Assembly (NCBI GenBank): GCA_003151535.1
Contig: PLXT01000136.1
Span: 30,280-40,736 of the forward strand
Direction of reading: 5' to 3'
Source: Methanobacterium sp.
GTDB taxonomy: Archaea > Methanobacteriota > Methanobacteria > Methanobacteriales > Methanobacteriaceae
DNA: 10,457 bases
The position numbers and the translations under genes are program-made. Shown here piece by piece: positions 7,244 to 10,457 of the stretch. The notes under the pieces are model-generated. The model made no database searches, had not been told where the DNA came from, and saw nothing but the letters and a program-made list of their open reading frames with translations. Numbering within the stretch: the first letter of the stretch is position 1; each line of letters begins with the position of its first letter.

Positions 7244-7253
7244 CTATATAATA
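7244..7253 (+). promoter_or_regulatory. TATA box of the gtrA-oxidoreductase operon
   Basis: CTATATAATA lies 45-55 bases before the ATG at 7299. A start about 25 bases downstream, near 7274, gives a leader of about 25 bases. The leader has only a weak GGAT as ribosome-binding site. Confidence 0.5.
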
Positions 7254-7298
7254 ACTACATATGATCACAATTTAAAATAAAAAAATTGGATATAAAAA

Positions 7299-7730
7299 AT
7301 GAAAGTAGGAATAATAAATTTAAGTCGAAAATTATTGAAAGATAACACGTACAAAACTCCTATCCAAATGTTCAGATACCTTTTCGTTGGTGGTGCAGCT
7401 TTTATAATTGATTTTCTATCATTATTTATCTTAACTGATTTTTTTGGTATTTATTATCTAATTTCAGCTGCAATAGCCTTTATATTGGGATTAATAGTTA
7501 ATTATTTCCTTAGTATAAGCTGGGTTTTTAATAAAAGGAAATTAAAAAATAGACATCTTGAATTTGGAGTGTTTGCTGTTATAGGAATAATAGGGTTAGG
7601 TTTTAATGAAGTCTTTATATGGTTTTTTACTCAAGATCTTCAAATATATTATCTAATATCTAAGATATTTGCTGCAATTATCATTTTATTCTGGAACTTC
7701 TTTGCAAGAAAATATATATTATTTAGATAG
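7299..7730 (+). CDS. GtrA-family four-helix membrane protein
   Basis: A 143-residue protein of typical GtrA (PF04138) length with four helices at about 27-47, 51-73, 87-109 and 117-137. Family marks are FRYLFVGGAAFIIDF (Asp38) at the first helix, NYFLSISWVFNKR (68-80) after the second, and WNFFARKYILFR at the C-terminus. GtrA proteins are thought to flip or hand over polyprenyl-phosphate-linked sugars across the membrane for envelope glycosylation. That role is known for bacterial members and inferred here; the archaeal carrier would be dolichyl phosphate. Only 35 bases separate it from the FAD oxidoreductase, so the two form an operon, and the GT-C enzyme upstream is the natural user of a flipped lipid-sugar. 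Confidence 0.88.
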   Translation: MKVGIINLSRKLLKDNTYKTPIQMFRYLFVGGAAFIIDFLSLFILTDFFGIYYLISAAIAFILGLIVNYFLSISWVFNKRKLKNRHLEFGVFAVIGIIGLGFNEVFIWFFTQDLQIYYLISKIFAAIIILFWNFFARKYILFR

Positions 7731-7754
7731 ATCATTTAATGAAACTCTTTTTAC

Positions 7755-7759
7755 GAGGA
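7755..7759 (+). promoter_or_regulatory. Ribosome-binding site GAGGA deciding the oxidoreductase start
   Basis: GAGGA lies six bases before the ATG at 7766. The longer in-frame ATG at 7739 has no such site, and its nine extra codons would cover this one. The start at 7766 is therefore preferred. Confidence 0.65.
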
Positions 7760-7765
7760 ATATTT

Positions 7766-9394
7766 ATGGTTGACAGTCAAAAAAATCAAAAAACAGCTAT
7801 TATTATAGGTGCAGGTCCGGCTGGGCTGACAGCAGCCTATGAACTACTTGATAATACGGATATAAAACCTATTATTTATGAAAAAAGTAATGATATTGGA
7901 GGTATATCTAAAACGATCAATTACAAAGGGAACAGAATAGATATTGGCGGTCACCGGTTTTTTTCTAAATCCGAAAGGGTTATGGATTGGTGGATGAATA
8001 TTTTACCTCTCCAAGGAGCTCCTGCTAAGGATGATCTTGCCGTTGGAAGGGAAATACCAATCTCAAAAGAATCTGTTAAACATGATATAGGGTCTGTTAA
8101 AACAAAAACGTGCCCTGCACCAGATCCCGAGTTGGTTGATGAAGTGATGCTTAATCGTAGCAGGTTGTCACGTATTTTTTTTCTTAGAAAATTCTTTAAC
8201 TATCCTATATCAATGGATTACAATACATTTTCTAATTTAGGAATTAAAAGAACTGTTAAAATAGGTTTAAGTTATATAAAAACATCATTTAGTCATATAA
8301 AACCTGAAAAATCCCTTGAAGACTTTTTTATAAATAGATTTGGTGTTGAATTGTATCGTACATTTTTTAAGGATTATACAGAAAAGGTTTGGGGTGTTGC
8401 ATGTAACCAAATTACAGCAGAATGGGGATCTCAACGGATAAAAGGACTTTCAATTACAAATGCAATATTGCATGCTTTTAAAAAGATATTCACAAGTGAT
8501 AGTTCTATATCTCAGAAGGATGTTGAGACAAGTTTAATAGGTCAATTCATGTACCCAAAACATGGACCGGGTCAGTTGTGGGAAGAAGTTGCAAAGATCA
8601 TTACAGAAAATGGTGGAGAAATACACCATGGAAATAAGGTTGTAGGAATACAAAGCAAAAAAAATAGATTAGATGCGATTAAAGTTTTGGATGAGTCTAC
8701 AGGCGAATTTAAAAAGATTGAGGGAGAGTACTTCTTATCAACTATGCCTGTTAAAGATTTAATAAATTCTTTTGAAGAAGATTTACCTAGTGATGTTTCT
8801 GAAGTGGCACAAGGTTTAATGTACCGTGATTTCATAACAGTGGGCCTCCTTCTTAATGAATTAAAAATAAAAAATGAAACCAAACTGAGTACAGTTAACG
8901 ATTTAATCCCTGATAACTGGATATACATTCAAGAAAGGGATGTGAAGATAGGTAGACTTCAAATATTCAACAATTGGAGCCCATATCTTGTAAAAGATGA
9001 CTTTAAAGTATGGATAGGTCTTGAATATTTCTGCAACGAAGGCGATGATATGTGGAACATGTCTAATGAAAATTTCACAGATTTTGCTATCAAAGAATTA
9101 GAAAAAATCGACATCATAAATGAGGATGAAGTAATTGATAGTGTAGTTATAAAAGTCCAAAAGACTTATCCTGCATACTTTGGAACCTATAACAAGTTTG
9201 ATATCATTAAAAGTTTCACAGACCAGTTTGAAAACCTATTTTTAATGGGAAGAAATGGAATGCACCGTTACAACAACATGGACCACTCCATGCTTACCGC
9301 AATGACAGTAGTAGAAAATATAAAAAATGACATAAAATCAAAAGAAAATATATGGAACATAAATGCAGAAGAAGAATACCATGAAGAAAAATGA
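7766..9394 (+). CDS. FAD-dependent oxidoreductase, UDP-galactopyranose-mutase-like
   Basis: A 542-residue flavoprotein from the preferred ATG (551 if read from 7739). It opens with a Rossmann FAD fold: GAGPAG at 15-20, the acidic end of the second strand (IIYEKS), then DIGGISKT and IDIGGHRFFSK (58-68), a hallmark of UGM and protoporphyrinogen-oxidase-like (COG1232) enzymes. Further family marks are FNYPISMDY (144-152), KDYTEKVWG (202-210) and YPKHGPGQLWEEV. Near the C-terminus LFLMGRNGMHRYNNMDHSM (about 491-509) closes the FAD site. It has no signal peptide or helix and should be cytoplasmic. True UGMs are about 370-400 residues, so this longer relative may act on another nucleotide sugar or lipid-linked substrate; the reaction is unknown. 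It lies 35 bases after gtrA, suggesting a role in envelope-sugar biosynthesis. Confidence 0.85.
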   Translation: MVDSQKNQKTAIIIGAGPAGLTAAYELLDNTDIKPIIYEKSNDIGGISKTINYKGNRIDIGGHRFFSKSERVMDWWMNILPLQGAPAKDDLAVGREIPISKESVKHDIGSVKTKTCPAPDPELVDEVMLNRSRLSRIFFLRKFFNYPISMDYNTFSNLGIKRTVKIGLSYIKTSFSHIKPEKSLEDFFINRFGVELYRTFFKDYTEKVWGVACNQITAEWGSQRIKGLSITNAILHAFKKIFTSDSSISQKDVETSLIGQFMYPKHGPGQLWEEVAKIITENGGEIHHGNKVVGIQSKKNRLDAIKVLDESTGEFKKIEGEYFLSTMPVKDLINSFEEDLPSDVSEVAQGLMYRDFITVGLLLNELKIKNETKLSTVNDLIPDNWIYIQERDVKIGRLQIFNNWSPYLVKDDFKVWIGLEYFCNEGDDMWNMSNENFTDFAIKELEKIDIINEDEVIDSVVIKVQKTYPAYFGTYNKFDIIKSFTDQFENLFLMGRNGMHRYNNMDHSMLTAMTVVENIKNDIKSKENIWNINAEEEYHEEK

Positions 9395-9416
9395 AAAATA
9401 GTAGTAAAACTTATAA

Positions 9417-9494
9417 TACCAAAGTAGTAATAACGACTACGCAGGCAACAATTTTCTATCAACATATACCTTCAAATTCAAAACAGGAAAATAA
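9417..9494 (+). pseudogene. Remnant of a Big_5-like Ig domain of a surface protein
   Basis: The frame reads YQSSNNDYAGNNFL and then STYTFKFKTGK before a TAA stop. This matches the end of Big_5/SbsA-type Ig-like domains, whose last strands follow the pattern D-x-AGN-x-L-x-x-x-YT-x-x-F-x-TG. An in-frame stop at 9414-9416 cuts it off after 25 residues, and the neighbouring frame just before it reads VVKLIIPK, which could be the preceding strand after a frameshift. It is not part of the oxidoreductase, which ends at 9394. It is probably the tail of a deleted surface-protein gene; the domain call rests on one short motif. Confidence 0.45.
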
Positions 9495-9508
9495 ATAATT
9501 GTTTTCTC

Positions 9509-9514
9509 TTTTTT
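9509..9514 (+). terminator. Oligo-T tract after the oxidoreductase
   Basis: Six T residues, preceded by TTTTCTC, about 115 bases after the stop codon and directly before the hairpin at 9517-9534. Probable end of the gtrA operon transcript. Confidence 0.4.
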
Positions 9515-9516
9515 AA

Positions 9517-9534
9517 TAGCTTGCTTGCAAGCTA
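9517..9534. repeat. Perfect hairpin TAGCTTGC-TT-GCAAGCTA
   Basis: Eight-base perfect inverted repeat with a TT loop, flanked by T-rich DNA on both sides. It could end transcripts from either direction, or be a small dispersed palindromic element like the one at 6898-6909. Confidence 0.5.
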
Positions 9535-10097
9535 TGAGATTTTTGGATTTTATTTTTATAATAGTTCAGTGGAATAGAAAAACGATTTATTTTTACCTCT
9601 ATTTTTATTTACCCTCTAAACAAACATAACCTCTAAGTAAAATGGTAGCAAAGTAAAGATCGTGTCAAATAAATTAAGAAAGCTTTGATGGAATAAGATA
9701 GCATGAAACAAAACTTTTAAGTCACTGACTTAGTCTATAGCAACAGAGTATATAATGACGCTATAGCATAATCTCTAGTGTAAACTGCAATAATTACCAT
9801 ATATCTGTGAATACCCAATCCAATTGAGATAGATCCAATCAATTTGACTATGTTTTTTATAATTGATTGTAGAATCGATAACTTGAGGGCTTGTATAATA
9901 ACCAGTTTAGGGAAACGTTTTCTCCATGGAAAAATGAATAGTTGAATCTGTGCACCATTTGACCTTGATGAATTAATATAACACTTTGCTTCCTTTCCAA
10001 AGAACAATTAAGCTTTTAATCAAGCAAGCAAGATCATTGAAAAAAAGTTTATGAATAAAACAAATATAGTACTTAAAATTCATAAAAAAAAGGTCTC

Positions 10098-10111
10098 AAA
10101 CTGTACAGTTT
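10098..10111. repeat. 14-bp palindrome AAACTGTACAGTTT
   Basis: A perfect palindrome about 110 bases upstream of the small membrane protein gene. It has the form of a dimeric regulator site, but one such palindrome in 10 kb of AT-rich DNA is expected by chance. Confidence 0.25.
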
Positions 10112-10163
10112 TATCTCATAATTGTCACTATTCTAAGTCATAATAAATTTATTTAAATGAATA

Positions 10164-10199
10164 ATAAAAACCCTCTTTTAAACTCTATTGGGTTTTTAT
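10164..10199. repeat. Inverted repeat ATAAAAACCC / GGGTTTTTAT
   Basis: Ten-base perfect arms with a 16-base spacer, ending 23 bases before the ATG of the small membrane protein. The right arm contains the likely TATA box of that gene, so the repeat could be an operator covering the promoter. It could also be the end of an upstream transcript, since G-then-T runs follow the stem. Confidence 0.4.
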
Positions 10200-10203
10200 A
10201 ATA
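10194..10203 (+). promoter_or_regulatory. TATA box placing transcription start at the small gene's ATG
   Basis: TTTTATAATA is centred about 25 bases before the ATG at 10223, and the gene has no ribosome-binding site. That combination is typical of leaderless archaeal mRNAs. Confidence 0.4.
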
Positions 10204-10222
10204 AAAAAACAATATTATTATT

Positions 10223-10381
10223 ATGGACATTATATCAGCAATAGCTAATGGTATAGCTGCATTATTTACAGGTATCAGTGTTATCATAATTGGAATTGTT
10301 TTAGGATTTCTTATAGCTGGTGTTATTGGAATTATAATATATGGAATTATAAAGATCAGAGACAGAAATAAATATAAATGA
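10223..10381 (+). CDS. Small single-helix membrane protein, 52 residues
   Basis: I do not recognise this protein. It has a short N-terminus (MDIISAIANG), one long, very hydrophobic Ile/Gly/Val-rich segment at about 11-43 and a basic tail (KIRDRNKYK). The segment is long enough for one tilted helix or a tight hairpin of two, with the basic end expected in the cytoplasm. Glycines recur along the helix (G17, G24, G28, G33, G36, G41), as in self-associating helices. Composition this far from the random AT-rich pattern, together with a correctly placed TATA box, supports a real gene despite the short length. There is no ribosome-binding site, so a leaderless transcript is likely. Role unknown; it stands alone between long gaps. 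Confidence 0.6.
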   Translation: MDIISAIANGIAALFTGISVIIIGIVLGFLIAGVIGIIIYGIIKIRDRNKYK

Positions 10382-10457
10382 AATTTCTGCTAAGATTTAT
10401 CACAAATTATAATATAAAAATTATCTAGTAACATGAGGTTGTCAAGTTAGTGGGTGT

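Larger units (their letters stand above)
6711..7298. other. Gap with terminator tracts, a small hairpin and a duplicate remnant
   Basis: This 588-base stretch begins with T-rich termination tracts (6788-6818). It holds a short perfect hairpin at 6898-6909, then the remnant of a second glycosyltransferase C-terminus (7008-7188), and ends with the GtrA promoter. The part from about 6910 to 7007 may contain more of the decayed gene, but I cannot align it convincingly. Confidence 0.5.
9395..10222. other. Long gap with one domain remnant, hairpins and palindromes
   Basis: This 828-base region has no gene I can support. It contains a Big_5-like tail remnant (9417-9494), a T-tract (9509-9514), a perfect hairpin (9517-9534), a 15-base palindrome TAAGTCACTGACTTA at 9718-9732, an 8-base direct repeat CTATAGCA at 9735-9742 and 9761-9768, a 14-base palindrome at 10098-10111 and an inverted repeat at 10164-10199. 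A minus-strand open frame at 9735-10007 starts with TTG and lacks a ribosome-binding site. Confidence 0.5.

Noticed and set aside
9391..9498. 35-residue frame overlapping the oxidoreductase stop as ATGA
   Set aside because: No ribosome-binding site or recognisable sequence. The overlapping frame at 9417-9494 gives a better explanation as a Big_5-like tail.
9718..9768. Palindrome TAAGTCACTGACTTA and the direct repeat CTATAGCA as an insertion-element end
   Set aside because: There is no matching terminal repeat at a sensible distance and no transposase. The lengths are close to chance for this composition.
9735..10007. Minus-strand frame of 90 residues, possibly a transposase or other gene remnant
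   Set aside because: It begins with TTG, has no ribosome-binding site and shows no motif I recognise. The length is notable for this base composition, so a remnant is possible, but nothing positive supports it.
10400..10457. TATA-like ATAATATAAAAATTATC with GAGGTT after it, suggesting a further gene or RNA at the right edge
   Set aside because: The ATG at 10433 meets a stop after five codons, and too little sequence remains to support any RNA gene.

Overview
The window looks like a piece of a methanogen chromosome of the order Methanobacteriales, most likely Methanobacterium. It is very AT-rich, ribosome-binding sites read GGTGAT/GAGG as expected for archaeal 16S rRNA, TATA boxes sit upstream of genes and oligo-T tracts follow them. 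The gene content also fits: a papain-like surface protease with a DUF11 domain, an anaerobic rubrerythrin/desulfoferrodoxin pair, and GtrA and GT-C envelope-sugar genes. The genus is inferred from gene content, not from a marker gene.

Left part (1-3193, minus strand): the first ten codons of a gene that leaves the window (1-30), a Ser/Thr/Asn-rich lipoprotein (66-440), a secreted, membrane-anchored C1 cysteine protease (699-2636) and a 72-residue protein of unknown function with a GTG start (2975-3193). Middle (3468-4442, plus strand): a two-gene oxygen-defence operon, rubrerythrin then desulfoferrodoxin.

Right part (about 4.5-10.4 kb): an envelope glycoconjugate region mixed with decayed genes. 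On the minus strand at 4548-5070 are frameshifted pieces of a small membrane protein. A GT-C-type membrane glycosyltransferase (5127-6710) is followed by a frameshifted remnant of the C-terminus of a second copy (7008-7188). A GtrA-family four-helix protein (7299-7730) and a UDP-galactopyranose-mutase-like FAD oxidoreductase (start moved to 7766) form a promoter-led pair. Directly downstream is a short remnant resembling the end of a bacterial-Ig-like (Big_5) surface-protein domain (9417-9494). About 0.7 kb of mostly non-coding DNA follows, then a 52-residue single-helix membrane protein (10223-10381), probably read from a leaderless mRNA.

Taken together, the region encodes cell-surface proteins and enzymes that probably build or flip lipid-linked sugars, with the redox-stress operon inserted between them. 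Three independent gene remnants in 5 kb mark the right half as a fast-changing accessory area. I see no CRISPR array, tRNA, rRNA, complete insertion sequence or prophage module. I find no clear new defence or other system; the most promising leads are the remnants, the 52- and 72-residue proteins, and the sugar-modification locus.
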